Shown piece after piece: positions 21,386-32,407 of a stretch of 64,000 nucleotides of DNA (positions are counted from its first letter, which is position 1; every line of letters starts with the position of its first letter). The position numbers were made by a program, and so were the translations under genes. Origin of the DNA: Reticulascus tulasneorum (Eukaryota > Ascomycota > Sordariomycetes > Glomerellales > Reticulascaceae); NCBI GenBank assembly GCA_001557505.1, contig LSAX01000002.1, positions 1,488,001 through 1,552,000 of the forward strand, read 5' to 3'. The notes beneath the pieces were generated by a model. It searched no databases. It was not told the origin of the DNA and was given only the letters and a program-made list of their open reading frames with translations.

Positions 21386-23532
21386 GTTCAGATGCAACGA
21401 CAATGATACCAGACGCCTGCCTACCTGGATATTTAGCAGGTTATACGTGGAATATATCGTAATTCGTAACCATTGTGGTGTTGCTTCTGCTCATTGGGAG
21501 CTTGAGAACACAGAAAGCGATGTGCCTCCTCTTTGAAGGTGCCTTCGCAATTCCTGACGAGGTTGCTGCGTAATCTGCATGTATGTCACAGCTGAAAACC
21601 TGAAAGGATTCAACTTAGCCACGCGTCGGCTATCAACCCTGTACTTAACTGTTGGGAAGCGCGGGCTGCCCCACCACCATCGATCATAGATCGTCAATCA
21701 TGGGTTGGCACGTTGGTTCCGTATCGCTTGCGAATCACCGAGACCTTGCCTCAAGGAGAACGTGGACTCGAATTCGCCGGGTTGCGCCTAAACTATGGAT
21801 AAGAGGGAGCTCTTAGTGAAGACATTGGCGAAAGCGAAGAAGGAGCCAGTGCACTGAATTATCAATTGCCGGGAGAGGATAGTGCTATATTTGGCCGTTG
21901 GAGACGTTGGTGCCTCTGCCACCACCAAAGACGGATGACGCTAGTGGCTTGAAACGTCGAGCTTAACGCACCATGGACCAGTGTGGGTGGGGGAACTTGG
22001 AGCCTAGCCCTGTACACGGGCCTTGATAGGTACAGTACCCAAGTAGCTGCCTACGTAGGTACCTCATGTACCTAAGTGATTAGTGCATGGACACGCCTTT
22101 TCCGCAGCGATTTAGTGCCGCTCGCTTCTTAAACCAACTTCAACTTCAACTTCAACTACGTATAAATCGCCTCTTAACATTGGCAACTAAGCATAGCAGG
22201 CAAGCATACATATGTGATGATATAAGCAAAGATCGCGAGACCAGTCGTGGCACACACTGACTTTCAACTTCGTTGCCTCCAATAACCCCTTATTCGAGCT
22301 TTCTAGTCTGTACCTTTTTAGACTATCCTCAGGACACGGAGCCGACACACTTGAATGGCCTCCATTAAGACCAGGGGCCAATTCCATGAGTCTCTCTTCG
22401 AAATAAGTTCCCTTTACGTGGGTGATAAGTAGCTGGTGTCGCTCATCACAGTTGATGCGAAAAGTGGTGGATAAAAGTTGAAACGCGCCGGTGTCTATGC
22501 GATCAGACGTCATGCGCCCCAGACAAAGGAGTTTCAGCTGCCAGTGGGCTGAGTATCTTATCTGGCAGAAGTGACAATCGGTGACGGGAACGGCGCCGTA
22601 GAAGAATGCTGCAAGGCTTTGATCTACAGCCCCAATCTCTGGCGGCTGTGGGATCTACCCACTGTGGTTACCTGGAATTCCCTTGGTCGCACTAGTAAGG
22701 ATGAATAACTGGATCCTGAGTCACAATGAGTTCTTGGGGACAGCCGCAGTGTCAAACCCGAACAGCGTGCTGAACTTCGATGATCTAATCCCGGTAGCTA
22801 CACATCACCATGTATTACGTGGCAGGCGCCGACGAGACCACATGTACGATTCCGGCTCCGTGGACCGCATCTGTAAACTAAGACGAATCGCCAGTCTGAA
22901 GGCTGTGGAAGATTAAGCGGCGCAGAATTTTGGGACACGAAGAGTTGTCAGGAAGCCGGCATGAAACAATCGAGGCAAAGTGCCAGTCCTCTGCCATCCA
23001 GCCGCCTGGTTTGAGGTGGGGGATTACCCTAGAAGATCAAGGCGATCGTCCCGGAGATCGACCTGACTTCCGATTTCAAGTACGAAATTAAGTGCAAGGG
23101 GAGCCGATTTAAATGTGCAATGTGGTGATGTTATTGTTTGCCAGCGCAAATTAATGTAACTAGTTACAGACGAGCCGGAGCTTGAGCTCACAGTCTCGCT
23201 TGGGAATCGTATGTAGGTAACGTATGGACAGAGGTATCAAAGGTATGATCAAGAACCAAGCTCCCCTTCAGGCACTCAAGCCATCCCTGCCTCCTCTCGT
23301 AGCCGCCGGGAAAAAAAAAGAAGACAAAATGGCGAAGCAAACTCGCTCGAATCAACTGTCGAAGGTTGGGAATCATAGGGTCAAAAAGGCCAACATTAAC
23401 ATCCCAGCAGAGCACAAATGATGCTCTCAACCGCAAACACCTTCGTAAATCTCATTACTCATGGCACGCTGACTGAAAAGCGCGTCGTAGTCGACACACA
23501 ACCAGCGCCTCCAGTTGTATGAGCCTCGATAT
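21386..23532. other. Gene-poor spacer with short repeats
   Basis: About 2.1 kb with no supported gene. It holds a cluster of TACCTA/TAGGTA motifs (22030-22076), four CAACTT-type hexamers (about 22136-22160) and, directly after, GTATAAAT, a TATA-like element with no gene downstream on the plus strand. Confidence 0.5.
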
Positions 23533-24300
23533 TTACAAAAGGGCGGCGACGAAGCCGGCAGCAGCGACTACCATCAAGATGACAGGGCTGTTGGCGTGGC
23601 CGGCGCTTGGTGGAGCATCGGTCACAGTGGCGGGGCCCGTTGCCGTTCTGGTTGAGCTGCTGGTGGTGACGGTGCTGTTAACAGCTGCGGACGAAACAAT
23701 GCCAGAACTTGGGGCGAAGGTGGTGGTTGACTCGCTCGACGTGGTAGTAACTTCTGAAGTGGTCGTGGAGGTAGTCACCTTGGAGCTGGTGGTTGAAGTG
23801 GTCGAGGTGGAGGTTGCCTTGGGAACATCCAGGGTGAGAGCACCGGTGGCGCCGAGCTCAGCAGCGCACTCTTCGAGGCTCAAGCCAACGGGGCAGCACA
23901 GGGTTTCGTCAGTAGCGTCGTGCGTGCAGCGATAGGCGGCCAAGCAAGAGCCTAGCGATGAGTTGTTAGTGATTTGATACAATTAACGTCGTTTCAAAGG
24001 GTAAGTTCACTCACTTCCAGAGCCGGTAGAGCAGCACGACTCTCCAGCGGCGGGATTGTAGCAGTGGACGGCAGAATCACCCGAGGTGCATTGTTCGTAC
24101 CCGGCACCGCAGGCTTCGGCGCAGGTGTTTCCGCCTTGCTGACAAGCCTCATCCTCTGGTTGGTATCCGTCTTCATCACGGGGGAAGAGACCGAGCTGTC
24201 TCAGGGAGACACTGGCCATCCTGAAAGGCTTGATCTGCTCGGCGACAGACTTGGTCGCGAGGGCCAGGAGGGCGACGGATGCAAGAGATTGGAAACGCAT
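23533..24300 (-). CDS. Cysteine-rich secreted protein with Ser/Thr stalk and GPI signal
   Basis: Two exons, 24300..24015 and 23951..23533, with a 63-nt intron (GTGAGT...GCTAG) that splits an AGC codon; 234 aa. An N-terminal signal peptide (MRFQSLASVALLALATKSVA) is followed by a cysteine-rich ectodomain across the exon junction (CQQGGNTCAEACGAGYEQC, ESCCSTG, SCLAAYRC, TLCCPVG), a Thr/Ser stalk (residues ~145-200) and a C-terminal hydrophobic tail (SPVILMVVAAAGFVAALL) preceded by small residues, as in a GPI-attachment signal. It is probably a cell-wall or plasma-membrane surface protein. The even spacing of Cys pairs suggests disulfides. It is not a CFEM protein by the motif I can see. Function is unknown. 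Confidence 0.85.
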
Positions 24301-26155
24301 TGTTACGGAGGTTCCTTTTTGAAGATGATTTGGTTGTTTTGTTCGGTTCGAGTGATCGACGGGTTTTCAGGTGATTCGGTCGGTCGGTCGGCGGTAAGAC
24401 TAGATGATAGACGATGCAGCCCAAGAAAGCGTGTAGGTGAGTGTTTGCGAGTAGGATGTTTTGTTATTTTGTTCCGGCCAAAAACGAATGTGCTGAGTAT
24501 TCGAGAATACTCTTGTTTGCTGGTATAAATGAGTGACTGAGGGCTGCAAAATCCCAAAAAGGCGCGACGACGTGTCCAAGGTGTGTGTAAAGAGGGAAAA
24601 GTTGGACGAGCGAAAAGAGAAGAAGAGGTGTGAAAGGGTGGATTGGGTGTTTGGGGGGGGGGGGGGGGGGGGGCACATAATTGTTGCCCAATTTGGCAAG
24701 GTCGCCCTTAATTTAACTTGGACCATGGCCTAAGCCCGGTGTCCCTCGAACTTGGCCCGGCTTTGGGCGCTTGGCTCTCATCACCAGCCACTCTCCCCCC
24801 GGTGCCCAGATTATCTTTAAATTTACTTGGAAGCCAGTTCTTCCATTTAGTCGCTTCGAAGCACAGCGCGCGCCAAGTGTCCAGGAACGGGATGCAAGTT
24901 TCGGTGATGCGTTGGACTGTTACCAGGAGGGGGCATGCGCGACTTTGTGGCACTACATACGAATACACCTGGGCAGAAATTGGCCGTTCAGTACCTACTG
25001 TAAGTACAGAGTACTTTCTTCGCTTGGGCACCTGCCTGTACGAAGTAACAGCTTTCGGTGCCCTTGGTAGGTAGGGAAGGGAGTACAGCAGGGAAAAGGG
25101 CCGCGAAAGGCACGATTATGTGGCATCGCGGCAGTGGTTGCATTTCTTTTTTCGATCAATCTGGGCAGTCAATTCAAGGAGAGTCAATCAATAGGAGCCA
25201 ACGAACCCCGCTGCATGACTGACTGGCATGGAAACAACGTAAGAGACAAGACAAAAGAGGGAAATGAGTGGCCAAGGCACAATCTCAGGAGATGAGGGCG
25301 GAGGCGCGCTCTAACTGGATGAGTGGCGCCGATAATCCCTGCCGGCTCGAGAACCACAAAAAAACATGCACAAATAACATTCAAACGCCTCGGGTACCTT
25401 GCAGTTGCAGCGCTAGTCTAGGGTAGTCTTAGTGTTCGTCTGGTGCTGAGCTTTGTGCACATTGTCGAAGCACGAGCCACACCTGGAGATCGCGACCAGG
25501 GAACAAAAGGGTGGCTTTGCGGCGAGAGAGAGACACCTGCGAAATGGGGCAATCGCTCATTTTTGTCCAAACTCCACCGAGAATCGAGATCCAGGGCTGT
25601 TTCAGGTGAGGTCCCCATGATGATTCTCGCTGGCGGCAAAGCATCATCGTGTGGGAGAACCTAAGCTTTCCAATTATACATTGGTTCTGCCGCGCGACTG
25701 TGTAGAACCAGGAAATGAGCTCTGTTCAAATTGACGAGGTCGAGTAGATTTACGACCTTACCCGGACGCAAATAAACACAGATGCACATTGCGGGACGAA
25801 TTAGACATCATTGCCGACCACCCCTTTTTCCCGGGATATTAGTGTCGATCCATGGCTGACAAACGGCTGGGCAGCGGGATCCTGCACCGGTACGGACGGT
25901 AGCAGGGCCGGTGATATTTTGACTACAGACTCTCTCAGCCGTACTTGATCATCCGCCAAACGTTTTACACAGCATTTCAATGATGGGGGGAGCCAAGCAA
26001 TTCATGTGGTATCGTTCGGTTTGATATGTGTGCTAAATACTAAACAAAAACCGCTAAATAACAACCGTGCAACGCTTCAGAGAGAAAGGGTCACCGCTGC
26101 AATGGGTGTGCCCGAAAACGTCCCCCGACTCCGCCATTAAGATCAAGCTCCTCCT
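24301..26155. other. Gene-free spacer with a 21-nt poly-G tract
   Basis: This is the promoter side of the GPI-protein gene. A run of 21 G occupies 24653-24673 on the plus strand. The rest shows only short unsupported frames. Confidence 0.6.
24653..24673 (+). repeat. Poly-G run (21 nt)
   Basis: Uninterrupted G homopolymer in the leader/promoter flank of the GPI-protein gene on the minus strand (poly-C on the sense strand). Similar shorter runs are noted elsewhere. Confidence 0.85.
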
Positions 26156-27810
26156 CTATGCCTCCAGGTGCTCGGCATGGGTCTTGCTACCGTTCCCGCT
26201 GTGCGTAATACCTAAGCTCTCTCGTCGGGCATCTCGGCTCGGGTCGCCAATAGTGCCGTGCTCATCTACATAACCAATCTTGGTCTCGCGGAATCCATCC
26301 AACTCTCGCTTGTAGTGTGTGTTCAAGAAGATGGGATACGCTAGCGCCACAATGAATCCGCAGAGGGGCACCACCATGCCGATATGATAGCCCCTATGGT
26401 CCGCGAGCAGACCTGTGAGAGCGGGGAACAGAGCACCGCCGCTGACTGCTGCGACGATCCAAGAGCTACCGCGCTTGGTATGTCGTCCGAGACCGCGAAT
26501 CGACAGTGTGAAGATGGTCGGGAAGATGCAGGACTCGAAGAAGAGCACGATTGAAAGCATGGCGATTCCCGCCTCCCCGTATAGCGCGATTGAGAGTGCA
26601 ATGAAGACCATGATTCCCGACATGAACGCCATGAGGATCAAGCGAGGCTTGATGTACATCATCATGCCCGCAGCCGCGAATCTTCCGATGGCGAACAAAC
26701 CCTGGCCGATGGCGTACCGATCGCTTCCTTGAGCATGAGTGAGGCCCGCACTCTCAACTGAGTAGTTGATAAAGTTGGCCGCGACGCCGACCTGTGCGCC
26801 GACATAACAAAACTGGGCCGCGACGCCAAAGAAGAGCTTGTACTGCTTGCGCATCGGCTTGTCCTGGAATCCAGTGAGGCTTGAGCTCTGCTCGGCCTGC
26901 AGCGCCATGTCGGCATCGGTGACTTCGGGGATCGGCGCGAAGAAGAACACCACGGCGAGAAGGAAGACAAATCCAGCAATTCCCAAGTATGTCCATTGCA
27001 CCTTGGAGAGGTCGTTTGGTGTCGTCTCCGAGAAGAAGACTCGGCTGGCAAGGAGAGGCGCCATGACGGAGCCGATGGCCTGGAAAGACTGCGACAGTTC
27101 CAATCGGAACTCGGAGAGTCTCGGCGGACCGCAGGTTGCGATGAAGGGATTCGCGCTGGTCTCGAGTGTTGATAAACCGGATCCGACGATGAATAGACTT
27201 CCGCAGAAACCGGGAAAGCTACGATACACCGCGGAGGGCCAGAACATCAAGGCACCGACTCCGTAGATGCACAGTCCGACGATGAAAGTCCATCGGTACC
27301 CGAATTTTCGCACGATCCAGCCCGAGTATGTCAGGGGCCCGATGAAGTACGCGCCGAAGTACGCTCCCTGGAGACCGCCGGCCTTTGCCGCCGTGATGTC
27401 GAGCGCGACTTGGAACTTTGAGTTGAGCACGTCGAGCAAGCCATACTAGAAATCGTTAGAGACGAGAGATCTTTCACTGAAAAAGCCGGTGCGTGGAATG
27501 AGGTCATCTAGAACGTGTGGAATGATGCCATTGAGGTGCATGTCGCACAGACGCTCGGACCACATCCCAATAATACGCACTCAACACCTTCGACTCCGGA
27601 GTTGCAACTTACAGCGAAGCCCCAAAGGAAGAATAGAATAGTCACAAGCGTGATTGGCACGATGGACTGTCTGACCGTCAAGGCCGAAGCACCAGTCAAC
27701 CCCGTATTCGTCACGGATTTGCGGTGCTGGTGCTGCATAGCCTCGACGTTGGAAGGCCTCCGTTGGCCAAGGACCTCCGGAACAGAAGGTTCCTCTGATT
27801 TTCCAAACAT
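26156..27810 (-). CDS. MFS sugar permease, FucP (fucose/glucose-galactose) type
   Basis: Two exons, 27810..27613 and 27445..26156, with a 167-nt intron (GTAAGT...TTCTAG); 495 aa. Splicing joins ILFFLWGFA to YGLLDVLNSKF, giving the FucP-family signature FFLWGFxYGLxDVLN at the end of TM1. About 12 hydrophobic segments follow, including GLQGAYFGAYFIGPLTYSG and FCGSLFIVGSGLSTLETSANPFI, the TSANP region typical of fucose/GGP permeases. It should be a proton symporter for a monosaccharide in the plasma membrane. The N-terminus (residues 1-45) is polar. The specific sugar is not visible. The acceptor region has CTAACGATTTCTAG as branch and acceptor. Confidence 0.9.
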
Positions 27811-29525
27811 ACTGGCGATTGGAAAGAGAGAATCGGGAGAAAAGGGACTCGTCTGAAGGCGAATTGGTGCCTATAAAGGAGAATGCGACGGTGCTCGGTA
27901 AGTAGCAGAGCTGTGGGAAGAGCGCATGCGGTTGGCTGTGCGAGAGTGATGATCTTCTTGTTCCTAAACCTAAATAACCAGGGCATCATCCATTACTTAA
28001 ATACTCAAACCTTCACGAGAGGCCGTTTGCAATAATAAAATCCTCTTCTCACCATCTCGGCCAACCCGCTCGCCAACCCCATACTCTTGAGAGTAAGACC
28101 CCGCAGAGCCACCGATTTACCAAACAAAAATACTCCCCAACTACCAGCAAGCGGATCCGGACAGCTCGAGCGCCCGCGATGTCCCAAGCCGGCCCAGAAA
28201 GCTTGAGCTCTCGCTCAAACTCTAGCTCCTTCAGACCGGCTGTGATTCGTCGAGCGGGGGCGAACGGAGCCATCAATCCGGCCAGTTGAGCGCAAGCGCG
28301 GAAAGTGGGCGGGCAAGGCGAAAAAAATCGGGCAGCCCACTCAGCTGCAACCGCCTGCCGAATCACGAGCGTCGCCCTGCCCGGCATTTGGCCAGCTAGC
28401 CCTGGCTCACGCTAGCCGTGTCCATGTTCTTGGGGTAGGTTTTTGTGGGAGGTTGCGGGGTTTGGGTGGCAGAGATTCAGCGAGCATATCGACGGGGAAA
28501 GCGTGGATATTCCAGGTTGGTGATCGTTTCGTCTTGTCTTTCCGGGCCGACTGGAGACCTGGAGATGCGAGGCATTTTGCGACGCCATCGGGAGCCTTCG
28601 GACTGTCATGGAGTTACCATGAGAATATTGGCAGATTGCTTCTGGTTTCTAGGCATCGCCATTCTCAGTACTTCGCGTGCGAATATCTGTGTGCGGCCGA
28701 CGACTACATACTCTGTGTGGCGATGGTTGGTGCTTGACCTGCGTAGATTTTTACTGATGCGGGGTTAGTCGTACATGCCAGCTACGCATTCATTCGCGAC
28801 GTTAATATTGATGTCATCGATGGGCCAAGTCAGCAGACGAGCGCACACACTCGCGGCCCAAGTTTGAATAGATGGGTCTAAAATATGGTAATAGGCCGTT
28901 CGAGCCCCGAAAAAACTTACTCGCGGTTGTTCGTTCTTCCTGGCACTAGAGAACGGCACTTAGGATGGTGGGTTGAGGCTCGTCCCCTCCCTTTCCTTCC
29001 CCCGCCCTTCACTACCTGGATGACAACTAGCTTCACGATCTAGTCCAGTTGAGGACATCATTGGATCTTGCGATTGTTAGCGGTGTGACATGGCTTCTCT
29101 GGAGCCCCGCCTCGACCGAAATACGCCCGGTGTTACCGTTGTGAAGAGCTTGGATACGACACTTTGTCTGGTCAGTCCGCGTCGTGCCCCGGGTCCGCTA
29201 CGCTCGTATTATGGGGTAGTGAGCCCGGGATGCGTCCGTTTCTCATAGTCGAACTCAATTGCTATCTGCCTGCTTAGTCCTACAACCTAATCTATCTAGG
29301 CCATCCGCCATTCTGGGTATTATGCACTAGCAATGAGCCATTATTACAGGTATCAGTCAACAAGTTTGCCGTCCTCACCCACCCTCTCAACCGAATCCAC
29401 CAGGCCACCCCGCCAGGGCACTTGCGCGTATCTATTTTCAACCGTTGCGGTTAGAGTCCCCGTGTGCCTTTCATAGAAGGTCAAACGAGTTGCCTGTTCC
29501 TTCTTTCAACCTCCCTCCACATCAA
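27811..29525. other. Intergenic spacer
   Basis: This 1.7 kb is the promoter of the FucP-type gene and the 3' flank of the BTB-bromodomain gene. Short frames occur on both strands, none with a recognisable domain or good start context. Confidence 0.5.
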
Positions 29526-30914
29526 TCAGTCTGCGGGCTCCGACACGAGCTTTGATAGAAACTTATTCATTCCAGCATATTTCTCCTCAAACGTTTTCTG
29601 GAACTTCTCACAGGCCACCCACATAGGGTCACCCTTCGTCCAATAGGCGTAGCAGTTTTCGAAGATCTGGCGTATGTCCGCGAGGAATTCCTCAGCGTCG
29701 GCATAGTCTCTGCGGTCCATCTTCTCTTTGATGGTATCCAGATCCATCGGTCTCGTGACCTTTTCGAAATAATCAGGTACGCCATCTTCCTGGGGGTCAA
29801 CAGCCTGTTTGAATGGTCCGACCAAACGTGTCCAAAAGCCTGGTGGAGTAGAGGGTCAGTACAGTTGCAATATCTCAAACAGTCATATAGTCAGAGTACA
29901 TACCAGGTCCAGAAAGCATCCTGGTTAGCAGGTCGGCACAGAAATCGAGCTTCTTCTCTGCGCTAAACTCTGCATCATTCAGATAAGCAGCACTGGAGCG
30001 ACGCTTCTGAGCGGGTTTCGGCAGTGAAGGGCGAGGGGCAGGTTTGCGAGCGGTAGCAGCCTTGCGGTCAGATTGCGGCGTCTGACCATTCGTCACGCCA
30101 GAGGAGCGGCGGTTACGTTTCGCATTTCGTTCATGCTCTTCTTCACTATTGTCCTCTAGGTAGTGCACACTCTTCCGTGTCGGCGTGGGTTGCGTAGCTG
30201 TGGCTATGGTTGGTTGAGAGACCTGGACAACCGGCACAGTATCAAATGTGCTCATAACTATCACCAACTCGCTCAATACCGTATGGGGTAGAGATTTAGC
30301 AAAACCCTCCTTCTTGTCGGACGATCTCATGTATTCTGCGGTCCAGGATAACAGGAGTTTGCGAATTGACGAGCCTTCGGGTGTATCGTTCCAGACTTGA
30401 ACCAGGAGGGGCGTCGAGGGAATTTCCCCTGTAACCCGCCTGCATTCTCCCATGGCCTCTAGGGTCTTGTCGCAGAGTCCATCGATACCCAGCTGGTGTC
30501 CAAGTTTCCAGACTCCAATCAGCACATCGTAAGCCGGGACAGTGCCGCCGTTTGGAGATACCAGACCAGTATATAGGAAATTCTGGGCGAGGCCAAAAAC
30601 CCCAGGGGACACTTCTGGGAGCTTGATGACATGCTCAAGGGTGTCGGACTGGTTAGTCTGTTCGAAGTGTCGCTGATAATACAATGACCGTGAGCAGAGG
30701 AAGTCTTTCTGAATGCCGAAAGGCTTCTCCTCAGGCCCCACAAGAATAATAACGAAGATTGGGTGCGGTTCCCTGGTCCTGTTGTTAGAGAAACCCACAT
30801 GGACGATGCGAATGGGTGCTCTACTTACAACCATGAGAACACGGGGGCACCGTGGGCATTTGCAGCCGAGTCGCTGGTCCCGTTAGGGATGAGCTTGGGG
30901 GATTGAAGTGACAT
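29526..30914 (-). CDS. BTB domain plus atypical bromodomain protein
   Basis: Three exons, 30914..30829, 30778..29904 and 29839..29526 (424 aa). The start is ATG at 30914 (MSLQSPKLIPNG); the frame beginning at 30834 reads through the first intron and is not the real start. Residues ~32-135 form a BTB/POZ fold (FVIILVGPEEKPFGIQKDFLCSRS, YYQRHFEQ, FLYTGLV). A basic segment with KRNRRSS and KKRRSS-like patches (residues ~230-300) may be a nuclear signal. Residues ~305-415 are a bromodomain: PFKQAVDPQEDGVPDYFEKV, PMDLDTIKEKM and FLADIRQIFENCYAYW. The position of the canonical acetyl-lysine Asn is Trp387 (codon 29642..29640). A chromatin-associated role is plausible but not proven. The second intron splits a Gly codon inside the bromodomain. 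Confidence 0.85.
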
Positions 30915-32407
30915 ATCACGACTGGTAGATTGTCGCAGTTAGCTTCGATGAACATGCAGTTGTGGCATGAGACACGGTGAGGCTGAGTTTTCATGCAGGT
31001 GAAGATAGTATACACCTCTCCAGGTCTTCTCAAGCCAAATCTCATGGAGAAGGTAAGATCTGGATAGAATCGGGGAAGCAACGAGGACAGGGATATGTCT
31101 ATGTAATCTAAGGGAAATGGAGGCCTCAAACTGATTCCTTGAGAAGGAATTGTCAGATGTCTGATGACCTACCCGTCAAGGAGACTTTTTTGATGGCGTG
31201 AATTGACGAAGGCTGAAGCTCGATGGCTCCCTCAGCCGGATTTCGTGAGCCGAGAGGGTGAGTTCTTCAATGGAACCGTGACGATAGAAGAGCTGCTCGA
31301 GAGGAACGAAGAAGAGTTACTCAAATTCAACCGACCGTGGAATGAGATTAATTGAGGACCGCAATGTCACCGTGATGGCGACGGCTGGACGTTGAGTTTT
31401 GCTCCCTGAGCTTTTCGATGGGGTGATGAGCTCCAAAGCTCTTGCGAAGCTACCAGACGCTTGGTTTCATGGGTTCTACGTGGCCCGTGCGTCGGATCCA
31501 TCCTCAAACCCAGCGTCCCTCGGGGCGACAGTTTCGCCATTCCGCCCAGGCGTTGGGCACTGGAGCTGGCCCACTGCAGTGGCGGGGCACGTATGGGAAT
31601 CTAGGGCTTAACTCAGCTGCTGTTGGCCTTCAATCCAGACCATGATGCATTCACAGTCTAGTGCCGCACAACTCCAATGACAGCAACCAAACCAACAGGC
31701 CATATATGAGACCGGCATCCTTGAAAATGGACTAAAGTATCCCAGGAGATACGTTTGGCTAGAGCAAATGAAAACTTGAAAACAGCAGCACAAAACACCA
31801 AGACGAGGACTTACACGGACAACCGATAGACGTCGGGGGCACTTGGAACTTTTCATCTCTAATTAGTCTCCCATGTTTCTCAAACACAGATTCGATCCTG
31901 GGGAGCTTGATAAACTGAGAATCTGCCCGCGAAAACACAGATCAGAGGCTTTGCAGGAACGGTCATTTCGTGTAAAGCCAAGCTAGCATACGCGCTCTCA
32001 AGCGGTAGGATTTAAGGAACTTCCGTACCACAGGGACATCTGTCGGTCTCTTGCTTAATAGCAGGATTTGTTCCCTGGTTTCTCCATATTGGTTCTGGAG
32101 ATGAGATCAGGACTGTCCAAGGATGAAGCAACTCCTTTTCCGCAAAGGTCTGTCCCGGGCCATATAAGGAGACCATCTACACCCTCTTGGGTTTTCGTTC
32201 TCCTCTAGTCCCCCTTCGCCGATTCTTTGCCTTCGAAGACCAAGTCGCTCTTTTTCAGTATTACCAGGTCATTCATTCAGTATAACCAAGCCACTCGTTC
32301 AAAATATTCAAGTCTTTCGTTCAACATAACGAGGCCAGTCCCTCAGTACACAGGCACCGCACGAGCAGCTCTCTCTCCTGACACTGAACGCTCATCCGTC
32401 AACAAGA
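30915..32407. promoter_or_regulatory. Upstream region of the GPI-anchored protein gene, with tandem repeat
   Basis: This 1.5 kb ends in a TATA-like CATATAAGG at 32161-32169 and a 22-bp tandem repeat at 32232-32363. It also includes the promoter of the BTB-bromodomain gene. No gene is seen between. Confidence 0.55.
32232..32363 (+). repeat. 22-bp imperfect tandem repeat, six units, in the 5' leader
   Basis: Unit starts are 32232, 32254, 32276, 32298, 32320 and 32342, exactly 22 bp apart. Units 2 and 3 are most alike (both begin TTCAGTAT and contain ACCA(G)G/AG), while units 1 and 6 are the most diverged. A recurrent TTCA(G/A)...(A)CCA..(G)CC..TC pattern is visible. The block ends 44 bp before the ATG at 32408 and lies after a TATA-like site at 32163, so it probably falls in the 5' UTR. 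Confidence 0.75.
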
